Shown here piece by piece: positions 13,651 to 20,844 of a DNA stretch of 21,165 bases. The notes beneath the pieces are model-generated. The model did no database searches. It had not been told where the DNA came from and saw only the letters and a program-made list of their open reading frames with translations. This DNA comes from CALMZN01 sp964443785 (GTDB lineage Bacteria > Patescibacteriota > Patescibacteriia > UBA1558 > GWA2-36-10). A program made the translations under genes and the position numbers. Where the stretch lies: contig CAYUER010000015.1 of NCBI GenBank assembly GCA_964443785.1, forward strand, positions 1 through 21,165, given 5' to 3'. Positions within the stretch are counted from its first letter, which is position 1; each line of letters opens with the position of its first letter.

Positions 13651-14238
13651 TTATTTTTTCTGCCAACTATCAATGTCTAAAACCCAAAAAGTAAAAGCTA
13701 CTAACACTAAGGTTTCTAGACCAAATAATAATAAATTAAATAACCACCAATTGATGATGTACCAATCATTTTGGAGACTCACCAAGGGTAATAATATTAT
13801 ACCTGATAATAAAATACTACCATAATAATCCACTGGCGCCAAAGCTAGCCATTTTTTGTGCCACCAAATATGCTCTTTTTTGAATTTTTTCAAAGGGTAG
13901 TGCGGATTCAAGACAAACCACAAAAAATCCCACAAAACTACAAAAATTAAGAAAAATGATAAAGTTTTGAGCCAATTTTCTAAATTCAAATCTAGGCCAT
14001 AGGCATAGGGCAGATGAAAAATCAAAAACACAAAGCTAAACATCGTAATATGATAGCCGGTAGCCTCTCGTCCACTCATGAATTTTACATACATTTTGAT
14101 ATACCATTTGTCGCTAGCTGGTCGCCAAGTCGGCAAATTTTTGGCCCAACCATTTGGTCCCTCGATTTGAATTTCTAAAATCGCTAACACTGTAGCGAGA
14201 ATAAAAATATAAATGTTGGTTAAAATAATTTCTAACAT
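13651..14238 (-). CDS. Polytopic membrane protein of unknown function (His-rich conserved loop)
   Basis: A 195-residue protein with about five or six hydrophobic helices. Polar conserved-looking segments are EGPNGWAKNLPTWRP near 26-40, SGREATGYHI near 55-64, and a loop containing LNPHYPLKKFKKEHIWWHKKW then PVDYYGS. The spaced His residues (HY, EHIWWH) together with GYHI could form a metal site inside the membrane, as in small membrane oxygenases or hydroxylases, but no such family is confidently recognised. Similar hypothetical proteins occur in many bacteria as far as I recall. It starts 4 nt after ligA and ends 2 nt before gatC, so it is part of the long gene run. Confidence 0.75.
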   Translation of the reverse strand: MLEIILTNIYIFILATVLAILEIQIEGPNGWAKNLPTWRPASDKWYIKMYVKFMSGREATGYHITMFSFVFLIFHLPYAYGLDLNLENWLKTLSFFLIFVVLWDFLWFVLNPHYPLKKFKKEHIWWHKKWLALAPVDYYGSILLSGIILLPLVSLQNDWYIINWWLFNLLLFGLETLVLVAFTFWVLDIDSWQKK

Positions 14239-14242
14239 ATTT

Positions 14243-16249
14243 TTATTTAACGGGGTGAATTAGTTTTAAAAATTCGTGATCATTTATTATTTTAATACTA
14301 GGAATATTTTGCGCTTTACTGAGCTTTGATCCAGGGTTATCACCAACTACCAAATAATTCAAATTTTTACTGACACTTGATAGTATTTTGCCACCATTTT
14401 GACGCACCATATTTTCAAGTGTATCCCTAGCTATAGACATGGTGCCCGTAAATAAAAATGTCTGACCAGAAAGAAAGCCTCGAGTGCTGGTGGAATTTTT
14501 GATAGTCACACCTAGCGACAATAAATGTTTTATTAATTTTTTATTTTGCTCATCATCAAACCACTCAGATAATGACTTGGCTACTTCTGGTCCTATGTCT
14601 GGCAAAGCTTGTAAATCTTCTTGGCTAGCTTGGCTAAGCTGAGCTATATCAGGAAAATGCTGAGCCAAGGAAATAGCTGTCTCTTCGCCGACATGCCTGA
14701 TGCCCAAAGCATAAATAAAATTAGCAAAATTAATCTGCTTGCTCTTGTCGATAGCCTGCAATAAATTATTAATTTTTTTGTCAGCAAAACCAGGCAAGCC
14801 ACGCAGATCACCATCCTTGAGCTCAAAAATATCAGCGCCAGTAGCTAAAATATTTTTATCAGCCAAGAGGCGGACGATGCTATCCCCCAGACCTTCTATG
14901 TTGAAACCTTTTTTGGAGACAAAATGAATCAAGCCTTCGACATTTTTGGCAAAACATTTTTTATTGGTACAGTAAAAAGCTACTTCGCCAGATTTTTGAG
15001 AAACAGGACTGTGACAGACTGGACATTTTTTGGGAAAAATAAATCTTTTTTCTTGGCCAGTGCGTAGCTTAGGCAAAACTTGCACAATCTCTGGTATGAC
15101 ATCACCCGCTTTTTGCAAAATCACTGTATCGCCAATGCGGACATCTTTGCGCCTGATCTCATCTTGATTGTGCAAAGTAGCTCGCGATACTACCGAGCCA
15201 GCTACCGTGACTGGCTCGAGGATAGCTACCGGCGTCAAAGCACCAGTGCGTCCAATCTGGACTTCGATGTCTAACAGCTTGGTCGTCACCTGCTCCGCTG
15301 GAAACTTGTAAGCCAGCATCCAACGCTCAGCCTTGCCAATGTGACCCAAAACTCTCTCCTGCTCGAGCTGATTGACCACAATGACACTGCCATCCGTCAT
15401 AAAATCAAGTTTTTTACGTTTTTCTTGCCACTTGGTCAGATATTTATTCACCGCCCCCAAATCGCTACAAAGCTCATTGTAAGGGCTAGTTTTGAAGCCT
15501 AATTTTTTCAAAAGATCATGAGACTCCTCGTGAGTCTTTTGGCCAAGATCAGTGATCAATTCAAAAGCAAAAAATTCTAAACTCCGACTAGCAGTCACCT
15601 GAGGATCAAGCTGACGGATAGAGCCAGCAGCAATGTTGCGCGGATTGGCATAAAGGCTTTCACCTTTTTTACTCTGTTCTTTATTGATCTGGTTAAAAAC
15701 TGCCTTGCTCATAACTGCTTCGCCGCGCACCTCGACTATCTCTGGCATTTTTCGATCTGATAATTGACGGAGCTGCAGTGGTATACTCTCAATAGTGCGC
15801 AAATTATTGGTCACCTCTTCGCCCACACGGCCATCACCGCGCGTAGCGCCTTGGAAAAAAATATTTTTTTTATAGGTCAATACCAAGGTCAGACCATCCA
15901 GCTTGAGCTCACAATAATAAGCTTTGGTTTTGGTCTTCAATATTTTTTCATTGCGCTCCTCCCAATCTTTGATATCCTGAAAATCAAAAGCATCAACTAG
16001 TGATAAAATCTTGGTGGAGTGCTCTACTTTTTTGAATTTGTCCAAAGCCTGACCGCCCACACGCTGACTCGGAGAATCAGGACGCAACAAATCCGGCCAC
16101 TCTTGCTCTAATCTGGCTAATTCATTTTTCAAAGAATCCAAAGCTGCATCTGATATTTCTTCCCGATCCAAAACATGATAAAGATAGCGATGATGATTCA
16201 CCTCTTTGATCAACTTGTCGATACGATCTTTGGCTTGGGCTTTGGTCAT
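14243..16249 (-). CDS. ligA: NAD+-dependent DNA ligase LigA
   Basis: Seals nicks in replication and repair using NAD+. The 668-residue length is standard. Domains in order: Ia (LYHVLDREEISDAALD, 23-38), adenylation domain with SQRVGG (61-66), SLVDAFD (83-89) and the catalytic Lys in YCELKLDGL (K116), the EVRGEAVM and ANPRNIAAGSIRQLD motifs, the OB domain (IGRTGALTPVA, SRATLHNQDEI), a four-Cys zinc finger (CPVC and CTNKKC), helix-hairpin-helix repeats (GLPGFADKKINNLL, LPDIGPEVAKSL) and a C-terminal BRCT domain (GFLSGQTFLFTGTM to the end). All key residues are present. It sits between pilus genes and gatCA with 4-7 nt spacers. Confidence 0.98.
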   Translation of the reverse strand: MTKAQAKDRIDKLIKEVNHHRYLYHVLDREEISDAALDSLKNELARLEQEWPDLLRPDSPSQRVGGQALDKFKKVEHSTKILSLVDAFDFQDIKDWEERNEKILKTKTKAYYCELKLDGLTLVLTYKKNIFFQGATRGDGRVGEEVTNNLRTIESIPLQLRQLSDRKMPEIVEVRGEAVMSKAVFNQINKEQSKKGESLYANPRNIAAGSIRQLDPQVTASRSLEFFAFELITDLGQKTHEESHDLLKKLGFKTSPYNELCSDLGAVNKYLTKWQEKRKKLDFMTDGSVIVVNQLEQERVLGHIGKAERWMLAYKFPAEQVTTKLLDIEVQIGRTGALTPVAILEPVTVAGSVVSRATLHNQDEIRRKDVRIGDTVILQKAGDVIPEIVQVLPKLRTGQEKRFIFPKKCPVCHSPVSQKSGEVAFYCTNKKCFAKNVEGLIHFVSKKGFNIEGLGDSIVRLLADKNILATGADIFELKDGDLRGLPGFADKKINNLLQAIDKSKQINFANFIYALGIRHVGEETAISLAQHFPDIAQLSQASQEDLQALPDIGPEVAKSLSEWFDDEQNKKLIKHLLSLGVTIKNSTSTRGFLSGQTFLFTGTMSIARDTLENMVRQNGGKILSSVSKNLNYLVVGDNPGSKLSKAQNIPSIKIINDHEFLKLIHPVK

Positions 16250-16256
16250 AGAGCTA

Positions 16257-17075
16257 TTACTTGGTCAAATCTTCTTCTGAAAAAATAACATAACTAAAAA
16301 TATCCGAAGTTGGACTCAAGGCAGAGATCTGAGCTTGTAATAAATATTCAGAATTTTTGTACTTACCTTTTACTTTGGTCAATGTTTCTGACAAAATACC
16401 AGAAGAAATTGAAAAATCTATAGTACTTACTACACTATCCAAGGGACGAAAAGAAAATTTATAATATCTATTTCTAGAAATATTAAAATTAACACCTGTA
16501 CAAGAATTTATATTTTCATAACTTTTGCAATCGCAAACGCTAACAATTTTTGTGACATCTGGTGAACTAAAATTAGCTGAAAAATAATAAAGAGTAGTCT
16601 CTATCCTATCAGAAGCATGATCAGGAAAACAATTGTCGATCTTCCAATTCAGGTGAGCAGTATTTATGTCTGAGCCAGACCAAGATATGCTACTGATATC
16701 GCCAGTTGGATCGATGATGCTGACATGAGCTGGATTGGTATTGCTGACATTGGTGGCCAAAAAACTAGGCGCCGAAACCTCAGTCGAAACATAAGTATAG
16801 CTAGCTCCATTGGCCAAATCTTGAGGAGTGGCCACGCTATCCAAGGCATCATAATAAGCGATCTCATTTTTATTGATATGATACAAAGCTTTTTCTATTC
16901 CACTTTCGGCTGCATAGTAAGAATTGACGACATTGATGGTATTCAAAGAAACACGCAATTCACCCAAGATAATGCTATTCATAAACAAACCAGTCAGCAT
17001 CGCTACCGACAAAATCATCAAGGACATGACTAGGGCTATGCCCTTGTTATTTTTTTTGGTGATTGATCTACGCAT
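16257..17075 (-). CDS. PilX-like minor pilus protein
   Basis: A 272-residue protein whose N-terminus matches the PilX_N pattern: a basic start (MRRSITKKNNKG), then GIALVMSLMILSVAML as the membrane helix and NSYYAAESGIEKALYHIN after it. In type IV pilus systems PilX-family proteins are minor components associated with the pilin-like PilV/PilW set. The remainder is a beta-rich, poorly conserved extracellular part with three Cys near CDCKSYENINSC and one at CFPD. The C-terminus SEEDLTK is short and acidic. The ATG lies 2 nt after the PilW-like stop. Confidence 0.8.
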   Translation of the reverse strand: MRRSITKKNNKGIALVMSLMILSVAMLTGLFMNSIILGELRVSLNTINVVNSYYAAESGIEKALYHINKNEIAYYDALDSVATPQDLANGASYTYVSTEVSAPSFLATNVSNTNPAHVSIIDPTGDISSISWSGSDINTAHLNWKIDNCFPDHASDRIETTLYYFSANFSSPDVTKIVSVCDCKSYENINSCTGVNFNISRNRYYKFSFRPLDSVVSTIDFSISSGILSETLTKVKGKYKNSEYLLQAQISALSPTSDIFSYVIFSEEDLTK

Positions 17076-17077
17076 AT

Positions 17078-17767
17078 CTATCTCTTATAAACCCTAGACG
17101 AAACGGTCGTCTGCAAATGATAAGTAGCTTGTTCAAAAATTTGAGTACTAGCATAAGAAACCTTCATCTTGATAGTCACTCGTGGTTGCTGGTTATTGAT
17201 AACACTAATATCAAAATAAGGATTGACATCTGGCTGCAATAAAAAGTCTAAACTCTCAACAACCACTTTATTGTAGTTTTCTGAGAGCATCACAATAGGT
17301 TCTTGGCCACTCGCCAATCCACAATGCGAATAAACACCAGCTTCATTGACCGTGCAATCCAGCTGAGCATACAAAATTTCACTACCACTATAGACAAAAC
17401 CCGCTGTCTCACCATTGGCTCTAGCAAACAGCAAACACTGCGTATATTCTACAGGTAAATCTTGGCAACGATCGTCACGATCAGTACCAAAAGCAATTAT
17501 TTCATTATTTTTGACTTCCCGACTAATAAGCTCCAAAACATACTGCGAATTATTTAAAAGCTCTTGAGAAACTTTGATTTTTTTCTGATTGTTGGCGAAG
17601 GTGCTAAAAATAGAGGCAGCTAAAGTGGCTGTCAAAACAAAAATAGATATGGCTACCAAAATTTCTACCAAAGTAAAAGCTTCGTTCAAGGCAAAATTAT
17701 CTTTCTTTTTAGGAGAAAAAAGTTTTTTACTTGTTTTATAAAATTTTATATTAAAAATATTACTCAC
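17078..17767 (-). CDS. PilW/GspJ-like prepilin-type protein
   Basis: A 229-residue protein with a basic leader (YKTSKKLFSPKKKDNFALNEA), then the class III prepilin motif FTLVEILVAISIFVLTATL. Cleavage should occur after A30; Ala at -1 instead of Gly is less common but tolerated in some pilins. E5 (residue 35) is present. Downstream, ELLNNSQYVLELISREVKNNE is the usual amphipathic helix, followed by a beta-rich head domain with Cys pairs (CQDLPVEYTQC and CTVNEAGVYSHC). It lacks the 111-bp repeat that occupies the leaders of the next two genes upstream. The start is an ATG 15 nt after the PilV-like stop. Confidence 0.82.
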   Translation of the reverse strand: MSNIFNIKFYKTSKKLFSPKKKDNFALNEAFTLVEILVAISIFVLTATLAASIFSTFANNQKKIKVSQELLNNSQYVLELISREVKNNEIIAFGTDRDDRCQDLPVEYTQCLLFARANGETAGFVYSGSEILYAQLDCTVNEAGVYSHCGLASGQEPIVMLSENYNKVVVESLDFLLQPDVNPYFDISVINNQQPRVTIKMKVSYASTQIFEQATYHLQTTVSSRVYKR

Positions 17768-17782
17768 AAAATTTTATTATTA

Positions 17783-18532
17783 CTACCGCCAATTATAAAT
17801 TTTTTCTACAGCATCAATATTATTGATGCGACCACCGTAGCTATAGCGCACTCTAGAAATAATCTGCAGACCTATCTTTTCGTCAGCGCCATTACAGGAC
17901 AAATTGTTGCTGACACTTTCTGTATCGGCCACCTCATCCCAGCAAATAGCCTGCAAATTGACAGCTCGACTAAACAAGGAGGCCTGACTGCTACCACCAT
18001 GTTTATAAAAATCACCTAATAGGTAAAGTTTTGACTCACTATCACCAACTGCTGCCTCTAAGCTGGCCGGTGGATTGGTAAAGGGAATGATACTTTGATG
18101 ATCGTATTCTACCAAAAAATTTTGTCGATCCAATCCCTGATCCCAAGCATAAAGCTCTGTGGTCAAAGGCGTACTAGGATCAGCGTCAGCATTGGCCTCG
18201 AGAGCCAGCCAGTTGCTATCTCTGATATTACGAACAATCTCTACACCTTCTCTAGCCAAGTCAGCCGCTATCACTCGATGAGTATTTTCTCTGGAGGTAT
18301 TGAGATTGTGCAATGATAAAGAAAAAGCGGCCATGATCCCGATCAAAAATACCGAAATAGAAATCAATAATTCTATCAAAGTGAACCCAGTTAGAGAATC
18401 AAGGCCCCTAAATATTTCCCTGTTAGATATTTTTTTTGTACTTAAAACCACTGATCTAAAAATATTAAACTTATTAAAATTCTCTAACTGGGTGAATCCC
18501 TTTAGAGAATCACTGGAATTTTTCTGCTTCAA
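17783..18532 (-). CDS. PilV-like prepilin with decoy motif in leader; 5' end uncertain
   Basis: The genuine class III motif is DSLTG^FTLIELLISISVFLIG, followed by ENTHRVIAADLAREGVEIVRNIRDSNW, the PilV/GspI-like helix, then a head domain with Cys pairs (ICWDE, SCNGAD). The frame upstream holds a decoy, KGFTQLEN, exactly 37 residues before GFTLIE. No ATG lies in this stretch. Candidate starts are TTG 18532, a GTG about 20 codons before the motif (VVLSTKKISN...), or a TTG at 18789 if the gap just upstream is an artefact. If the identical 55-nt gap flanks are merged, the frame continues to 18789 and contains a second decoy (SGFTELEK), again 37 residues earlier. Confidence 0.78.
   Translation of the reverse strand: MKQKNSSDSLKGFTQLENFNKFNIFRSVVLSTKKISNREIFRGLDSLTGFTLIELLISISVFLIGIMAAFSLSLHNLNTSRENTHRVIAADLAREGVEIVRNIRDSNWLALEANADADPSTPLTTELYAWDQGLDRQNFLVEYDHQSIIPFTNPPASLEAAVGDSESKLYLLGDFYKHGGSSQASLFSRAVNLQAICWDEVADTESVSNNLSCNGADEKIGLQIISRVRYSYGGRINNIDAVEKIYNWR
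18386..18492 (-). repeat. Prepilin-leader element, copy A (107 bp, 14-bp terminal inverted repeats)
   Basis: CCCAGTTAGAGAAT (18386-18399) and its exact complement ATTCTCTAACTGGG (18479-18492) bound the element. The right arm also pairs with TTAGAGAAT (18502-18510), forming a 32-nt hairpin over the decoy GFTQLE codons. The interior differs from copies B and C. The element spans from the decoy to the genuine cleavage motif of the PilV-like gene. Confidence 0.85.
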
Positions 18533-18758
18533 ATAAAGTAATTTTTGATTAACTCTNNNNNNNNNNNNNNNNNNNNNNNNNNNNNNNNNNNNNNNNNNNN
18601 NNNNNNNNNNNNNNNNNNNNNNNNNNNNNNNNNNNNNNNNNNNNNNNNNNNNNNNNTTAGAGAATCACTGGAATTTTTCTGCTTCAAATAAAGTAATTTT
18701 TGATTAACTCTGCCCATTTTTATGATCAAAATATTATTCATTAATTTTTCTAGCTCGG
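18498..18758 (-). repeat. Prepilin-leader element, copy B (split by gap)
   Basis: The left part (18498-18556) and right part (18657-18758) overlap by 55 identical nt. Merged, they give an element of about 106 bp ending TTTTTCTAGCTCGG (18745-18758). The minus strand encodes SGFTELEKLMNNIL then GRVNQKLLYLKQKNSSDSL, closely resembling copy C. The arms are less perfect than in A and C. Confidence 0.75.
18557..18656. other. Assembly gap (100 N) flanked by identical 55-nt ends
   Basis: Bases 18502-18556 and 18657-18711 are identical over 55 nt and end exactly at the gap on each side. That is the signature of two contigs broken at a repeat in a k=55 de Bruijn assembly. The gap may be spurious (contigs overlap) or may hide further tandem copies. 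Confidence 0.9.
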
Positions 18759-18802
18759 TAAAGCCGCTTAGAGAATCCCGATTCCTCAATACCCTAGGAC
18801 GC

Positions 18803-19933
18803 TTATTCTAAAATTGGACATATCCTTGGCTCTCGAAAACAAACAGCGCTATTCCACTGACAATCAGTACAGGTGCCTGCATTGGCGTTAGCAAGACAAC
18901 AACCGACACTTGCCCCGCTCATATCCCTGCAAATACCTGTATTCGAAGCGCTACAAGTGTAGCACCAGTTATAATGCGGAACATTAGCGCACCTATTTTC
19001 ATAATATAAACCGCCCGTTGCGCCCACACCTCTCTCACATGTCTCTGTACCAGCAATGACACCGTCTCCGCAGGAATTAGATTTGCACCCCATAGCCACA
19101 CCCCCTACCAAAAAGCCATCGGGAAAACAATTGGCATTTACAATAGTAGTACCATCTTCAGCAAACCTCTCACAAGACTCCCCTGTCTCTACTATGCCAT
19201 TGCCACAAGCCACGCCATGAATGGCATAATTGATTGCTAAATTGCTCCACACAAAATTATCAGCTGTCCTGCGACCAATATCCAAGCGTGATAAATAATA
19301 ATACTCTGCACCTTCTTGATTAAAGCCATAATAAATTTCTAGCTGATAATCACCATCAGCGCTGAGCTCCAGACCAGAAGACTGGACCGTATTTTCACTA
19401 GTAAAGGAAAATGTCTTGGTGGTAGTATCACTAATAGCAGAAACTCTGGCAAGATTGCTATTGGGATCGACTAGGCGAAAAGCTGGCTTAGACAAAGTCA
19501 CTCTTTTTATCTCGTTGCTGACACTGCCAGCAAAGACAATATAATAACTAGACACAGTAGTGCCATTGCCATTTTTGAAAAGAATACCATAGCCATCCTC
19601 CGGAAAAACCCCATTATAAGTAGCTCTACTGGTAGTCATACTGCGGATATAGCGTATATCAGCAGCTAATCTGTTGGTATCCATCTTGAGTAGCTCAATG
19701 GTATTGGGACGCAAATTGATCACATAATAAACAGACAAGACAGCAATGATGGCAATCACTATCAATACCTCGATCAAAGTAAACCCAGTTAGAAAAACAC
19801 TAGAATTTTTCTGCTTCAAATAAAGTAATTTTTTATTAACCTTACCTATTTTCACTGCTAATATATTATTAATTAATTTTTCTAACTGGGTAAATCCCTT
19901 TAGAAAAATACCTGAATTTTTATTTACTAGCAT
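18803..19933 (-). CDS. GspH/FimT-like prepilin with myxobacterial-type Cys-rich C-terminal repeats
   Basis: Start at ATG 19931-19933, one base after the pilD TGA (376 residues). The leader is unusually long: decoy KGFTQLEK at residues 12-19, then LLYLKQKNSSVFLTG^FTLIEVLIVIAIIAVL with cleavage after G50. The stretch IDMLVNK... further upstream overlaps pilD and is rejected. The middle (RLAADIRYIRSMTTSRATYNG, IVFAG) resembles GspH/FimT pseudopilins. From about residue 250 come two CGNGIVETGESCE / CGDGVIAGTETCE modules, as in DUF4215/Myxococcus Cys-rich repeats, and a Cys-dense tail (CANVPHYNWCYTC, CCLANANAGTCTDC). These presumably form disulfides outside the cell. The last gene before the PilV-like gene, with a 13-nt spacer. 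Confidence 0.82.
   Translation of the reverse strand: MLVNKNSGIFLKGFTQLEKLINNILAVKIGKVNKKLLYLKQKNSSVFLTGFTLIEVLIVIAIIAVLSVYYVINLRPNTIELLKMDTNRLAADIRYIRSMTTSRATYNGVFPEDGYGILFKNGNGTTVSSYYIVFAGSVSNEIKRVTLSKPAFRLVDPNSNLARVSAISDTTTKTFSFTSENTVQSSGLELSADGDYQLEIYYGFNQEGAEYYYLSRLDIGRRTADNFVWSNLAINYAIHGVACGNGIVETGESCERFAEDGTTIVNANCFPDGFLVGGVAMGCKSNSCGDGVIAGTETCERGVGATGGLYYENRCANVPHYNWCYTCSASNTGICRDMSGASVGCCLANANAGTCTDCQWNSAVCFREPRICPILE
19784..19890 (-). repeat. Prepilin-leader element, copy C (107 bp, 14-bp terminal inverted repeats)
   Basis: CCCAGTTAGAAAAA (19784-19797) and TTTTTCTAACTGGG (19877-19890) are exact complements. The right arm also pairs with TTAGAAAAA (19900-19908), a 32-nt hairpin as in copy A. 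Compared with A, both arms carry the same two compensating changes. The minus strand encodes GFTQLEKLINNIL then GKVNKKLLYLKQKNSSVFLT, in frame between pilD's stop and the genuine GFTLIE. Confidence 0.88.
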
Positions 19934-19934
19934 A

Positions 19935-20717
19935 TCAATAAAAAGAAAACAAATTAAAATACCAACGCACAATCTCCTGCCCATAGAGCAAACTAGCAAA
20001 AGTAGCAATAGTCAAAAAAGTACCAAAGGGGACGCGATCGGTCCACTGCTTTTTGCGACTGGCAATCAAAAAAATACTGATCACGCTACCCAGTGTATAG
20101 GCCAAGACCAAAGCCAACAAAACTTGCGGCCAGCCTAGCAAGGCTCCCATAAACAAGCCAATCCGGATATCACCTCCACCAATCCAGCGACCCTGTGAGA
20201 CGACAAACTGCAAAAGAAAAAAACCAGCGCCCACTGCACAAGCTAGTAAGAGTCGCCAAATGTCCATACCTAAAAATAAATTCAAGACAAAGGCAATAGC
20301 GGCCGCTGGCAAAACAACCGCATCCGCTACTAGATAATATTTGAAATCATAGACAAAAATCAAGAGCAAAAAAGCGGCTGCAATCCACCAATTGAACAAG
20401 GTCAACCACTGCAGAAAAGTAGCCTGATAAATATCGGCTGGCATGACTTTGATAAAAATCAAAAGCAAGCTCAAAGCTGTAGCCAGCTCTACCAAGGGAT
20501 ACTGGAAAGAAAATTTATGCCTGCAATAACGGCATTTTCCCCGCAAATAAAGATAGCTAAAAACTGGCACTAGGTCATGAGCATGGAGCTGGTGGTGGCA
20601 AAAAAGACACTTGGAGCGGCCATGAATAAAGGTCTCCTGACGATGCAGGCGAAAAATCACCACATTGAGAAAACTACCTAAAAATAGACCAAAAATAAAA
20701 ACAAAAGCTATAATCAT
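19935..20717 (-). CDS. pilD: Type IV prepilin peptidase PilD (GspO-like)
   Basis: A membrane aspartyl protease that cleaves prepilin leaders between Gly and Phe and, in bifunctional forms, N-methylates the new N-terminus. The 260-residue protein has the N-terminal GSFLNVVIFRL segment, a cytoplasmic zinc module with two Cys pairs (C37-x2-C40 and C62-x2-C65) and conserved PVFSYLYLRGKCRYC. The catalytic Asp residues are D124 (FVYDFKYYLV) and D183 in the GxGD motif (WIGGGDIRIG). About seven further helices follow. It heads the pilus gene run, directly coupled to the GspH-like gene. A TATAAT with TG extension only 8 nt before the ATG implies a leaderless transcript. Confidence 0.95.
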   Translation of the reverse strand: MIIAFVFIFGLFLGSFLNVVIFRLHRQETFIHGRSKCLFCHHQLHAHDLVPVFSYLYLRGKCRYCRHKFSFQYPLVELATALSLLLIFIKVMPADIYQATFLQWLTLFNWWIAAAFLLLIFVYDFKYYLVADAVVLPAAAIAFVLNLFLGMDIWRLLLACAVGAGFFLLQFVVSQGRWIGGGDIRIGLFMGALLGWPQVLLALVLAYTLGSVISIFLIASRKKQWTDRVPFGTFLTIATFASLLYGQEIVRWYFNLFSFY

Positions 20718-20725
20718 ATAGCTTT

Positions 20726-20731
20726 ATTATA
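20726..20731 (-). promoter_or_regulatory. Extended -10 promoter of the pil gene run, leaderless
   Basis: The minus strand reads TGTTATAAT, with the -10 ending 8 nt before the pilD ATG (20715-20717), so the predicted transcript start is within about 3 nt of the start codon. No good -35 is seen, as usual for extended -10 promoters. Confidence 0.6.
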
Positions 20732-20753
20732 ACATATTTACAATGACTAGCAT

Positions 20754-20824
20754 AACCCCTCCAAGCTCCCCTTGACAGGGGAAGATTATTAAAAGTCCCC
20801 CTGTTAAGGGGGATTTAGGGGGTT
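20754..20824. repeat. C/G-rich inverted-repeat element upstream of pilD
   Basis: Outer arms AACCCCT (20754-20760) and AGGGGGTT (20817-20824) enclose two hairpins: TCCCCT-TGAC-AGGGGA (20767-20782) and TCCCCCT-GTTA-AGGGGGA (20796-20813). The whole folds into a cruciform. Similar CCCCTAAATCCCCCTT-type repeats are dispersed in many bacterial genomes. It may separate the pilD unit from the pilin gene upstream and act as a terminator or attenuator. Confidence 0.7.
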
Positions 20825-20844
20825 CAAACACCTTGCTTAGATGG

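Noticed and set aside
18386..19908. CRISPR array or insertion sequence interpretation of the prepilin-leader repeats
   Set aside because: There are too few copies, no spacer pattern and no cas genes; no transposase or target-site duplication is evident, and the copies are coding and in frame.
19934..20008. Longer start for the GspH-like gene inside pilD
   Set aside because: It would overlap the conserved pilD C-terminus; the ATG one base after the pilD stop is the natural coupled start.
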